This document shows positions 34,172 through 44,790 of a stretch of DNA of 64,000 bases, in pieces (the first letter of the stretch is position 1; each line of letters starts with the position of its first letter). The translations under genes were made by a program, and so were the position numbers. The notes under the pieces were generated by a model. The model was not told the origin of the DNA, did not search any database, and saw only the letters and a program-made list of their open reading frames with translations. The DNA comes from Heliopora coerulea. Its lineage: Eukaryota > Cnidaria > Anthozoa > Scleralcyonacea > Helioporidae. The stretch spans positions 979,526-1,043,525 of the forward strand of contig JASJOG010000122.1 in assembly GCA_030142905.1 (NCBI GenBank). Reading direction: 5' to 3'.

Positions 34172-34218
34172 ACTGCACTGATGAGACCCAATAGGCCGAA
34201 ACCCGTTCTGTCTGCAGT
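34172..34218 (+). ncRNA. Hammerhead ribozyme (type I), PLE terminus
   Basis: Stem I ACTGCA (34172-34177) with TGCAGT (34213-34218). Core CTGATGA (34178-34184). Stem II GACC/GGCC with loop CAATA, one A-C mismatch. Core GAAA (34198-34201). Stem III A-C/G-T at its base with a loop of CCGTTCT, C at the cleavage position 34212. The catalytic core is fully canonical. Same family as 33094-33139: the two copies have complementary defects, since that one has a perfect stem II and III but a changed core base. Confidence 0.85.
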
Positions 34219-34305
34219 TACATATACATGTATGTATATAGATGTATACATACATATGCATGTATGTATACATCTATATATACATACATACATATATATA
34301 TATAT

Positions 34306-34967
34306 ATGAAATTTCTTGAACGTGGTTCTTCGGATTTACGGTTTTGGTCTTGAGCTTTCAACTCGATTCATCGAGCCGTCGTCAGAAGTGAATGGGAACT
34401 TTTCCCCGCAAGCATTTGTGACAGCAGTCTTTGTGAACGTCCGATAGGTTGGAGTGTTGCTAATTTGTTGCGTTTGTTCGTTGGATCTACATTGGCGAAA
34501 CTTCCAAAAACGTCAAAACACGTCTGACAGAACACGAAAGCGCCATCAAAGACATGATCCAAGATCGATCCCAGGAAACCACGCTGAAGAGCAAGGGCAC
34601 TTGTTTGACATTTCGAACACAAAAATCTTTGGACACGCAAAATCAAGACATGCACGCAAAGTTCTGGAAGCCTGGCACAGCATCCAATCCTCCACGATCA
34701 ACCGACATATAGACATTCCAGAAACCTACCTCCAACTGAAGCGCCTCTACCCTGGCCAATGTCCAAAACCTTCTCCCGCAACCACTACACAAGCGGAGAA
34801 AGTTGATACCAGCCCACCAAACATCACCAAACACGTTCACAAAGACTGCTGTCACAAATGCTTGCTGGGAAAAGTTCCCATTCACTTCTGACGACGGCTC
34901 GATGAATCGAGTTGAAAGCTCAAGACCAAAACCGTAAATCCGAAGTACCACGTTCAAGAAATTTCAT
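34306..34967. mobile_element. Fold-back PLE unit, 135-bp inverted arms
   Basis: Arms 34306-34440 and 34833-34967 are equal-length inverted copies. Each contains CTGACGA, then a CTCGA-TGAA-TCGAG hairpin, then GAAAGCTC (34356-34385 minus; 34888-34917 plus). The interior holds a PLE endonuclease remnant on the plus strand. A partial copy of the arm end recurs near 40990-41045. Confidence 0.8.
34475..34760 (+). pseudogene. PLE GIY-YIG endonuclease fragment
   Basis: Near 34484 the strand reads IYIGETSKNVKTRLTEHESA, the GIY-YIG segment and Arg helix. After a frameshift near 34590 it continues GHLFDISNTKIFGHAKSRHA, then RKVLEAWHS with the catalytic Glu region. No reverse transcriptase is present. 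Confidence 0.75.
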
Positions 34968-34990
34968 ATGCCTGGATTACACATTTTTAA

Positions 34991-35037
<47 letters not shown>

Positions 35038-35274
35038 ATATATACCGTAAATTACATAAATTTTGGCAAACCTAAACATATTATAAAAAAACCACATATA
35101 GGTAAATCTGCAACTATGAACACTTTAATCAACCTTAATACATTAGATTGGCCAAAGAATGTATCAGAAAACACATAGCATATCTTCACTGATCGTTGAA
35201 GTGAGAATAAAATTGAGATACAATGGTCTTGATATGTTTATATGTTGATATGTTTTATATGTTGATATGATATA

Positions 35275-35331
<57 letters not shown>

Positions 35332-35412
35332 TAGTTATATATATATATATATATAGAACACCAGTGTCCTAACTCCACCCGGCAGCAGAGAAACAATTTA
35401 TTATATAGTAAA
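34968..35412. repeat. TA microsatellites (34992-35035, 35268-35360) with an unassigned spacer
   Basis: Two TA tracts flank about 220 bp of unassigned AT-rich sequence. No gene seen. Confidence 0.8.
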
Positions 35413-35622
35413 CTAATTAATGTTGCCACGACTTGAAGAATTTTTTAAAATATATATTATATTTTAGTTGTTTTAAATTTTCCGCCGCATGAAGCGGCCT
35501 TCATCAGAAATATCTGATGAAGAAATATTTCTGATGAAGGCCGCTTCATACGGCCGAAAATTTAAAACAGCCAAAATATAATATATTTTTAAAAAATTCT
35601 TCAAGTCGTGGTAACATTAATT
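35413..35622. repeat. Near-perfect palindrome of two PLE termini
   Basis: Arms 35413-35510 and 35528-35622 face each other with almost no spacer. Each has CTGATGA, a GGCCG/CGGCC-type hairpin and GAAAATTTAAAAC (35479-35507 minus; 35531-35559 plus). Nothing coding remains: it is the arms of a fold-back PLE unit without its interior. Confidence 0.8.
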
Positions 35623-35628
35623 TGTTTT

Positions 35629-37028
35629 CTATATACATATATACATATATATATATACATATATATACTGTATATGCATATACAGTATATATATATACAT
35701 ATATATATACTGTATATGCATATATACATATACACATATACATATACACATATACATATACACATATACATATACACATATACATATACACATACACATA
35801 TACATATACACATATACATATATACATATATACATATACACATATACATATACACATATACATATACACATATACATATATACATATACATATATACATA
35901 TACATATATACATATACATATATACATATACATGAACGTTTAGGTTTACGAAATACAAAGAGGGCTCATTAACGCACAGAAAAAGCAAGTAGAATTATAT
36001 CGCTTTCCTCAAAAAGTCACTACAGCCTGTTTCATCTTGAGAAAGAGGTAAGCGATAAAATTATATACATATCCATATATACATATATACATATACATAT
36101 ATACATATACATATATACATATACATATATACATATACATATATACATATACATATATACATATACATATATACATATACATATATACATATACATATAT
36201 ACATATACATATATACATATACATATATACATATACATATATACATATACATATATACATATACATATATACATATACATATATACATATACATATATAC
36301 ATATACATATATACATATACATATATACATATACATATATACATATACATATATACATATACATATATACATATATACATATACATATATACATATACAT
36401 ATATACATATACATATATACATATACATATATACATATACATATATACATATACATGAACGTTTAGGTTTACGAAATACAAAGAGGGCTCATTAACGCAC
36501 AGAAAAAGCAAGTAGAATTATATCGCTTTCCTCAAAAAGTCACTACAGCCTGTTTCATCTTGAGAAAGAGGTAAGCGATAAAATTATATACATATCCATA
36601 TATACATATATACATATACATATATACATATACATATATACATATACATATATACATATACATATATACATATACATATATACATATACATATATACATA
36701 TACATATATACATATACATATATACATATACATATATACATATACATATATACATATACATATATACATATACATATATACATATACATATATACATATA
36801 CATATATACATATACATATATACATATACATATATGCACATACATATATACACATACATATATACACATACATATATACATATACATATATACATATACT
36901 TATATACATATACGTATATACATATACATATATACATATACATATACATATATACATATACATATATACATATACATATACATATATACATATACATATA
37001 TAAATACATATATGTATATATGTATATG

Positions 37029-37079
<51 letters not shown>
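35629..37079. repeat. TATACA-type minisatellite with a 525-bp tandem duplication
   Basis: Long tract of TACATA/TATACA units. A unique block of about 130 bp (GAACGTTTAGGTTTACGAAA ... GCGATAAAATTATATACATA) occurs at 35934 and again at 36459, exactly 525 bp apart, each followed by about 395 bp of repeat. The unique block resembles a PLE terminal fragment. Confidence 0.9.
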
Positions 37080-37082
<3 letters not shown>

Positions 37083-37661
37083 AACGTGACAGTCGTCACG
37101 CGCCGAGAATATTCTCGAACATTCGAATTTCCTATAGTTTTTACTTAGTCATACCGTTTATTCATACTGAGATTGTAATTTTGCTGACTCATGCTGATGT
37201 GAGTACTTTTTAGGTTACTTGAGTCATGAACATTGTCATGCTTTTTAGGTTACTTGAGTCATGAGCATTGTCATGATTGCTTGTAAAAATAGTACATTAG
37301 ATCATTTAAGAAATGACGTAAGTTGACGTCATAGTTTACGGAAAGGCTATATAAGCGCGACTCGCTCCGACCCTCGGTGTGTGTTGTGTGTTGTTTCATG
37401 TTGATATGTGCTCAAGATCGTTACCTGAATACAAGAAGTTAACAGTTGGTTGGAACGCTTTGCTGCTGGAACCTTTTATCATCTTTCACCGTTGGGTCGT
37501 CAGAGTCGCAAGCTTAAAAGTGTCAAGAAGACAGATAAGCTCTGAACATTTTAGTTATTGTCTTAACTCTTTAGTTTCTTTTCTAGTTTGTCAATTAACT
37601 CTTTAGTTTCTTTTCGCGTTTGTGAATAAATCTTTTCGTTTCTTGTTACACGTCAGTAACA
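37080..37661 (+). mobile_element. Solo LTR
   Basis: 582 bp beginning TGTAACGTGACAG and ending GTCAGTAACA, in TG...CA form, with ATAT on each side (an ambiguous duplication because the flanks are TA repeats). A TATA box and poly(A) signal AATAAA (37625-37630) support LTR identity and plus orientation. No internal retroviral-like sequence follows, so it was probably left by LTR-LTR recombination. It differs from the LTRs at 42093 and 48600. Confidence 0.75.
37185..37355 (+). promoter_or_regulatory. LTR promoter: AP-1-like sites, CRE and TATA box
   Basis: TGACTCA (37185-37191) and TGAGTCA twice (37220-37226, 37255-37261) match the AP-1 consensus. The latter two lie in a 35-bp direct repeat. TGACGTCA (37324-37331) is a perfect CRE palindrome, and TATATAAG follows at 37348-37355. 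Spacing fits a Pol II promoter. Factor binding is inferred from motif only. Confidence 0.6.
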
Positions 37662-37665
37662 ATAT

Positions 37666-37706
<41 letters not shown>

Positions 37707-37836
37707 CATCATACAAACTTTATTAAAAAAGAATAAACAACTTACACTTCGGGGACCGGCCCCTTCTTCAGCAGCTCACAGTTAAAGAGTAGAGTCCTTA
37801 TACACCTTATCGTTCTTCCTCAAATTTACATAAATT

Positions 37837-38227
37837 TCAAACCTCCATTACATTTAGCCCTAGAGGAGCATAACATTTTAATTTTTCAATCCAAAAACCT
37901 TCCCTTGCTGTCTGATCCCTAACATCTATAACATCAATTATTTTAACAGATAACTCTTCCACATCTATATGCTCATCTTCAAGAAAATATGCATACAGGT
38001 GTTCCCCACAAATTCCCCTTTGTCCCCTTTCATATCGTCTCAAAGAACTCTTATGGTTATTAAACCTTAACCTAAATGGTGTTGTTGTGCTCCCCACATA
38101 TTGTTAACTACATCTTTTGCATGTTATTAAATATAGCACTCCTTGAGAGTCACAATCAAAGGAATGATTGATATGGGAAGACTGCTTCTCTACATTACCC
38201 ATAAATATCGATCCAGTTTCAAGAAAC
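37837..38227 (-). pseudogene. PLE GIY-YIG endonuclease (left arm)
   Basis: Continues the reverse transcriptase after a one-base frameshift in an A run: CKFLETGSIFMGNVEKQSSH, FDCDSQGVLYLITCKRCS, stop, QYVGSTTTPFRLRFNNHKSS, then GEHLYAYFLEDEH and the Glu-containing REGFWIEKLKCYAPLGLN. This is a full GIY-YIG domain broken only by the frameshift and a TAA in the QY(V)G region. Confidence 0.85.
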
Positions 38228-39705
38228 TTACAAACTTTTACATCTGGCCTTTCCACAGCAAAACATTCCCTTGCACCCCTCTTCCATCGATTGCATTTTA
38301 GCTCTCACCAAAATATCCTTCAAATTCTTTGCTCTCCTAAAGCTTACCCTCGGAGTAACCGGCAAAAGCTTTTTAAGTACAGGCACCAACTCAACCAAAG
38401 TGTGATATTCTCGAAGAATATTATGCACTACCTGAAGAGCAGGATGAAAGTCCAAAGTCAAAACCAATCTATCAGACCTATCAAAATTTCTCTTTCCCGT
38501 CCCATTAAGCAAAACTTCCCGATCAAGACCATTCACTCTGTCGATCTGCTTATCAACAAAACCCCTCTCATAACCCCTTTTCCACATAAAACCTTTTAAT
38601 TCTTTCTCCCCACTTTTGAAAACATCTTCCGAATCGCAAATTCTTTTCAATCTCAGCGCCTGACTACATGGAATAGCTTTTTTAACATGCTGAGGATGGC
38701 ACGATTTAAAATTCAAGTACTGATGTGTATCCGTCGGTTTATGATAAACATCAGTACTGAAAATTCCAACATTAAAACCAATCATCACATCTAAAAAAGA
38801 TATTTTCCCATTACCAATCTCCCACGTAAATTTGATAGATCCATGATATGAATTCAACGCCAACAAAAATTCATCCAATCTCTCCCTGCCATGAAGCCAT
38901 ATCATAAATATATCATCCAAAAATCGCCACCAAACCCACGGTCTATAACTACAAGTCTCCAAGAACGAATTTTCAAAACTCCCCATGAAAATATTTGCAA
39001 AACCGGGGCAAACTTTGTACCTATTGCCGTTCCCAATTTTTTCCTATAAACTCTTTCATCAAATTCAAAATAATTGTTTTCCAAAATAACCTTTACCAAA
39101 CCCAAGAGGTGCTCCGATGGAATCTGCACCTCACCATCATTAATTGCTTTTTTAAGTGCTTCCAAACCTTCACAATGAGGTACATGTGGGTATAATTCCA
39201 CAACATCAATCATACAAATAATAGCATTCCTACGGGCACCACCCAAGTCCTTTAATTTTAAAAGGAAATCATTCGTATCTTTAATTATCGAAGGAACCAA
39301 ATCTACTAATGGTTGAATATACAAATCCAAAAATTCAGAAATCCTTCCTGTTGCTGTTCCACAATTTGAAATAACTGGGCGCCCTGGTACTTTTTCCAAC
39401 CTCTTATGAATTTTTGGAAGCAAATAAAATCTCCCCAATCTTGGCCTCGGATTCAACAAATACTTTCTATTCTTCTCATTAATATACCCTTCCTTCATTA
39501 ATGAATCCAAACTTTGAGCAACGAGAGAGGATACCTGATCCAAAGGATCATTTAAAATTCTTTCATATACATCACTATCCCGAAGCTGATCAAACGCTTC
39601 TTTACAATAATCTTCTCTCCCCTATATAACAACTGCCGAACCTTTATCCGCTTCTTTGATAACAACATCTCGATATCGCTTTAAATTTCCCAATATTACC
39701 AAAAT
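38228..39705 (-). pseudogene. PLE reverse transcriptase
   Basis: Readable from about 39705: RDVVIKEADKGSAVVI (then one TAG), FYLLPKIHKRLEKVPGRPVI, SNCGTATGRISEFLD, IDVVELYPHVPHCEGLEALK and LGTAIGTKFAPVL. After a frameshift near 38990 it continues with the catalytic WWRFLDDIFMIW, IKFTWEIGNGKISFLDVM and DVYHKPTDTHQYLNFKSCHP. It ends in the Cys linker MFCCGKARCKSL at 38228. This is a near-complete PLE reverse transcriptase in which FLDD is the catalytic box. Two lesions are clear. Confidence 0.9.
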
Positions 39706-39740
39706 TCCTACCTCTCTCGTTGATCAAACGCACCCTTTCC

Positions 39741-40490
39741 TGGAAAAGGGGTTATGAGAGGGGTTTTGTTGATAAGCAGATCGACAGAGTGAATGGTCTT
39801 GATCGGGAAGTTTTGCTTAATGGGACGGGAAAGAGAAATTTTGATAGGTCTGATAGATTGGTTTTGACTTTGGACTTTCATCCTGCTCTTCAGGTAGTGC
39901 ATAATATTCTTCGAGAATATCACACTTTGGTTGAGTTGGTGCCTGTACTTAAAAAGCTTTTGCCGGTTACTCCGAGGGTAAGCTTTAGGAGAGCAAAGAA
40001 TTTGAAGGATATTTTGGTGAGAGCTAAAATGCAATCGATGGAAGAGGGGTGCAAGGGAATGTTTTGCTGTGGAAAGGCCAGATGTAAAAGTTTGTAAGTT
40101 TCTTGAAACTGGATCGATATTTATGGGTAATGTAGAGAAGCAGTCTTCCCATATCAATCATTCCTTTGATTGTGACTCTCAAGGAGTGCTATATTTAATA
40201 ACATGCAAAAGATGTAGTTAACAATATGTGGGGAGCACAACAACACCATTTAGGTTAAGGTTTAATAACCATAAGAGTTCTTTGAGACGATATGAAAGGG
40301 GACAAAGGGGAATTTGTGGGGAACACCTGTATGCATATTTTCTTGAAGATGAGCATATAGATGTGGAAGAGTTATCTGTTAAAATAATTGATGTTATAGA
40401 TGTTAGGGATCAGACAGCAAGGGAAGGTTTTTGGATTGAAAAATTAAAATGTTATGCTCCTCTAGGGCTAAATGTAATGGAGGTTTGAAA
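39741..40490 (+). pseudogene. PLE RT C-terminus and endonuclease (right arm copy)
   Basis: Inverted duplicate of the left arm. The same proteins appear, including the same frameshift after CCGKARCKSL and the same in-frame stop before QYVG. The copy begins at 39741 next to the short near-palindrome CCCTTTCC/TGGAAAAGGG. Confidence 0.9.
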
Positions 40491-40572
40491 TTTATGTAAA
40501 TTTGAGGAAGAACGATAAGGTGTATAAGGACTCTACTCTTTAACTGTGAGCTGCTGAAGAAGGGGCCGGTCC

Positions 40573-40663
40573 ACGTAACGTAGTTGTTTCTTCTTTTTTT
40601 AAATAAAGTTTGTATGATGATTATATGATTTTTAAGCTTTATGTTCAACAAGCACTTGATGAT

Positions 40664-40726
<63 letters not shown>

Positions 40727-41084
40727 ATCAGTGCAGCTCGGAACGAACTTGGATTGATAAGGGACCAGAGTGTTCAAACCGCTACTCGAGCGGTGGGCAT
40801 TGCTTAACGCTATTGGTTATCCTTATATATCCGTAGAGTGCTCAACAACATCGAAGTAGGCCGAAAAGGTTCCGTCTGTAGTTATATATATATATATATA
40901 TATATAACAATTGCAAGACAAGGTAAACTTGGGTTACTTCATAAAGATTTACTACAAAAAATATATGTGTGTGTGTTTGTATAAATCAGGAGAACCACGT
41001 TCAAGAAATTTCATAATAAGCCTGGATTACACATTTTTAACTCACATATATACATATATACAAATATGCATATATACATATAGA
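40573..41084. repeat. TA microsatellites with a decayed ribozyme and a partial PLE arm
   Basis: TA tract 40667-40720 and TA tract 40885-40905. Between them, 40840-40885 reads ACATCGAAGTAGGCCGAAAA, GGTTCCGTC and TGTAGTTA, a decayed relative of the ribozyme at 33094. Segment 40990-41045 matches the end of the fold-back unit at 34940-34990. Confidence 0.6.
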
Positions 41085-42083
41085 ATACAAAAACAGTTGT
41101 TTATGAAATCTTCTGACTGCCGTCCGTGACTCAAGAACATCAAATGCTTAAGGTCTCTAGTGTCACTAAGACCACTTTCACGTCATAAGGACAAAGTCAG
41201 CGAGCGGAGTGAAAAAAGCTGTTACTTTAGATTGAATTCTACCCGAGATTGAAAAGGCGTTTTAGGAGAACTAGCGTGATCTAGGAGCCGTAAAACAAAC
41301 CACAATTATCAACCACGGCGGTCAATAAACCATGGTTTCTTTAAAATGACAAAATCTAAAGGACGTTGTCGTTCAAGCTGACATCATAGATCTTAAGTTT
41401 CCTAATATCGCTCGAGAATGTTCGGTTTGTGCTAGGCTTTGGGTTAAATGCTTTAGAATAACCCCATAAACGTGATTTTCTTGCAGATATTTATTCAAAC
41501 ACTTGTCAACTACGTGCTTTTCATGTTTTAGCTACAAAATTTAGTGTTCGTCTGTATGACTTTGATGCAAAAACATAAACGTCGTGGAAGATTGAACGCG
41601 CTGTTAACATTAAATTCAGCTAGTTAACGGACGAGATAAGCCATGGTGAAAGCGAAGCTCAACACGAAAGAGAACATGATGGGTAAAACAGGGAAGGAAA
41701 CGACGGTGGGCTAGTGGAAAAATAAGCAAACGGGCTAAGTGCTGTAATAGAACAGAAAAAATATTTTAGAATGGGACAAAAACAGTTCACAGTGCTTGTT
41801 GGCGATTGTGTGATTGGATCGCACCAGATCAATGGTCTGCAAGGTCTGATTTGGCTGCAGAAAAAAGGTTTTAACCATTTTTATAATTAATTGTTCACCG
41901 AAGTGGTTATGAGTAGTACCCACTTAACGTCTGGTCCCGAGGGAAAACAGAACTTACTGTTCCCCGAGGGACAAGAGATTAAGTGTTTTGTTATATAGCG
42001 ACAGAGACAAGAAGAAAAGAAAGCGAGTTAACTCCGACCTCGTTAGTTTCCGTAGGTTTTTCGGTGGCGATTCTTCTGCCGAA
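41085..42083 (-). repeat. ~950-bp dispersed repeat, copy 2 (inverted)
   Basis: Reverse complement of 15903-16855 with modest divergence. Contains an extra ~55 bp (41110-41165) and 10 extra bases near 42050. Directly precedes the Gypsy 5' LTR. Confidence 0.75.
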
Positions 42084-42092
42084 ACCTCCATA

Positions 42093-42328
42093 TGTAACAG
42101 TTCAATGTCTGTCAATATTTCAGACAAGCGGCTTGCAGGAGTGTAAAATGTGTTAATTACTGTGTATCCTGTTTGTGTAATCTTTATGTTAACTTAATTA
42201 CTGGGAGGAAATTAAAAATATAAAAATAGTAACATAACAAAGATAAAAACAGAGTTTGGAAAAAGAATAAAGTCAGATTTGTACTGGATCTCAGAGTGTG
42301 CGCGTTTCCATTCGATCGGCACGTAACA
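42093..42328 (+). repeat. Gypsy 5' LTR
   Basis: Begins TGTAACAGTTCAATG and ends GGCACGTAACA. AT-rich middle with AATAAA near 42268. Confidence 0.95.
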
Positions 42329-42330
42329 AA

Positions 42331-42350
42331 TTTGGTGGCAGCGGTGGGAT
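42331..42350 (+). other. Primer-binding site
   Basis: TTGGTGGCAGCGGTGGGAT lies just after the 5' LTR, where a tRNA 3' end primes minus-strand synthesis. I do not assign the tRNA. Confidence 0.6.
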
Positions 42351-42367
42351 CTGTTGAATTCCCAACC

Positions 42368-42925
42368 ATGGCGACAGCAATTTTGCCTGGTAAATTTGAA
42401 CACGGAGACATAGTAACTTGGCTTCGCGAATTCGACGCTTGTGCAGAGGCAAATGGATGGAACGAGGATGCCAAAATCAAGAAGTTACCCGCTTTTCTTC
42501 GGGGACAAGCAGCGAGCCATTTTTACGCATTTGACGATGCAAGCCGTGAGTCCTACACCAACGCAGTCAAAGCTCTGAAAGAGGCAATGTGCCCACCAGC
42601 CAATAAAGAAATTTACTACGCCGAGTTTGAGACGAGATTGTTAAAACCAGGCGAGGACCCATCCGTTTATAAATGGGAATTAGAGCAGATCCTGTTAAAA
42701 GCAGATCCTGATGTTGACGAAAGAGCAAAAACAGCACTCCTGACTAGACAGTTGATGAAAGGGTTGCCAAAGAACATAAAGATTAAACTGTTGGAAAACG
42801 ACCCTGCCCCAGATCTGCCGAAGATGGTTTCCTTCGTCAAGCGGTATCGAGCCATTCAAGACTTCACAGACCAGACCAGAACCGTGAGACGCTTACTGCG
42901 AATGTAACAAGTGGAGGAGGTGAAG
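42368..42925 (+). pseudogene. Gypsy gag, capsid region
   Basis: ATG at 42368 (MATAILPGKFEHGDIVTWLR) follows the primer site closely. A typical Gypsy capsid follows (WLREFDACAEANGW, AFLRGQAASHFYAF, FETRLLKPGEDPSVYKWELE). The frame ends at 42907, but the neighbouring frame continues without a gap as ETLTANVTSGGGEEMATLIA into the zinc knuckles. A one-base shift near 42880-42890 has therefore split gag. A programmed frameshift is less likely, because the split falls before the nucleocapsid. Confidence 0.85.
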
Positions 42926-42927
42926 AA

Positions 42928-44790
42928 ATGGCTACCTTAATTGCGATGGTTTCTGATCTTGCCAGAACGCAAAACAGCATGGAAGAGAAGTTATCGGCAA
43001 GCGAACGGAACAATCCTAGAGGGACGGAACAGCCAAGCACAAAACGAGAGAGAAGAACCTGTTTTGTTTGCAACAAACAGGGCCACGTTGCCAGAGACTG
43101 CTGGTTCAAAGACCAAAGACAGTCAACCGACTCCAGAACCAACGCGAACAGATGCCACGAATGCCAGGGGTACGGACACTTCGCCAAAGATTGTGCGAAC
43201 CGTAAACTCCCAAAGGGCGACTCGGCAAGTGGGATCGCAGGTCGTCCTTGGATAAGTGATAATGATCGTAGTAAGAGTAACGAACATTTTTCTGTACCCA
43301 CACAACCTTTTGTTAAGTGTTTTATTAATGACGTCGAGGTGCATGCACTTATTGATACAGGCTCAATGAGAACATTCATTAGCGATAAAATTCATTCTAT
43401 TATTGATTTTGATAATCACCTAATGGACACTACCGTGGCAGAACGGTGTGTCTCAATCACAGGGAGTAGTTTAAGTATTCTTGGTCAACTAATGGTAAAT
43501 GTAAAGCTTCCCAAAAGTAAGGTAACGTACAACGGACGTTTTCTGGTTAGCAACAACATCAGTTACGACTGTGTGTTAGGGTGGGACTTCCTTAGAGAAA
43601 ATAGGTTAGGTTTAAAGGGCAATTTTGATAAGGGGTGTAGCTCCTATTACTTAACAGGGCTCCATGGGAGGACCAATGTGAGTTTTTTCCCTCCGACCAA
43701 AGGTGGAACGGTTTTGGGAGTAACTGAGGCAAGTAGTGCTGATCCTTTTCAGACCCCTGAAGCTCCTGAGACGTGCGAGGGGGATTCAACCGTTCTCGTC
43801 CAGTCGCGTATGAAGGCCGATGTAATAGCTCGTACTGAAATGATCGTGGAAGGGAGGTTAATGAAGTCGGCAAGGACTGAAGTAGGTATGATAGCACCCC
43901 TAGGTAATAAAGATGTAGGGGAGGGAACGCACGTGGCTCACACCGTTGTCTGTCCAAACGGTAGAAATGTTTTAATTAGAGTTATGAACGCTTTGAGTAA
44001 ACCAGCAGAGCTAAGGTTTGGTACTAAAATTGCTACATTTAGCCCACTAGTTGAATCTCATAGTAAAGTCGCTGAGGCATGCTGCGGAATTAAAATCGAT
44101 GATTCGAAGTGTAATAAGGCCAGATTCGAAAAGGTTATAAACCCTGATCTAGATCGTCTTGCGAAAGATAGTATTTTTGACGTTTTATCCGAATTTAGCG
44201 ATGTCTTTGAAGAAGAATTTGGCCATACAAACGTGATAATGCACACCATTAATACCGGTAATTCCGCTCCAATTAAACAGCGCCCGCGACGTTTGCCTTA
44301 CGCCTATCGAGAAGAAGCCGACAGGCAGATTAAGGAAATGTTAGAGCAAGGAATTATTCGACCTAGCACGAGTCCCTGGTCAAGTTCAATTGTCTTAGTA
44401 AGAAAACGTTCAGGCGAACTTCGGTTTTGTGTAGACTATCGCAAATTAAACCAGGTGACGCTTAACGATGCGCACCCGATCCCGAACATCACGGATATTC
44501 TCGATTCGCTAGGGGATCCCACATATTTTTCAACTTCAGATCTGCGGAGCGGGTACTGGCAAATATCTGTTGACCCCAACGATCAATCGAAAACCGCTTT
44601 CGCCACCAGTTGCGGTCTTTTTGAATTTAACCGTATGAGTTTCGGCTTAAAAACAGCGCCTGCCACTTTTCAACGGGCCATGGAAATCATTTTGGCAAGG
44701 TTAACGTTCGAAATATGATTATGTTATCTTGATGATGTTATTTGTTTTGGACGTACCCTTCGCGAGCATAACGAACGCTTGAAAATAGTA
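42928..44790 (+). pseudogene. Gypsy nucleocapsid, protease and reverse transcriptase (5' part)
   Basis: Two CCHC knuckles (CFVCNKQGHVARDC and CHECQGYGHFAKDC), then the aspartic protease with ALIDTGS (about 43346-43366) and a second protease block CVLGWDFL. The reverse transcriptase starts near 44270 (PRRLPYAYREEADRQI) with CVDYRKLNQVTLNDAHPIPN, TSDLRSGYWQI and FGLKTAPATFQRAM. A TGA at 44716 falls just before the catalytic YLDD (44725-44736). The Tigger insertion interrupts the gene at 44790. Confidence 0.9.

Larger units (their letters stand above)
37753..40572. mobile_element. PLE with two 832-bp inverted arms around its reverse transcriptase
   Basis: Left arm 37753-38584 and right arm 39741-40572 have exactly the same length. 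Wherever I can compare them, through two reading frames on opposite strands covering most of the arm, they are identical. The arms carry the end of the reverse transcriptase, the linker, the endonuclease and the terminus with CTGAAGA and a GGGG/CCCC hairpin. The 1156-bp spacer holds the reverse transcriptase core (minus). Outside the arms the termini become clearly different. Confidence 0.9.

Noticed and set aside
36062..36455. CRISPR-like regular array
   Set aside because: Units of 10-12 bp without distinct spacers, in a eukaryotic setting: a minisatellite.
33294..37148. Long open frames of Tyr/Ile/Met/Cys/His on both strands
   Set aside because: They are translations of TATACA/TACATA repeats that lack stops by chance, with no domain or codon signal.
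38168..38599. 143-codon plus-strand frame in the PLE arm
   Set aside because: Antisense shadow of the reverse transcriptase frame. It is duplicated only because the arm is duplicated.
40840..40885. Active hammerhead
   Set aside because: The CTGATGA core is lost and the stem I strand no longer pairs. Only the GGCCGAAAA half survives.
42880..42930. Programmed frameshift between gag and pol
   Set aside because: The shift falls inside gag before the zinc knuckles and no slippery site is evident. With other lesions in the element, a plain mutation is simpler.
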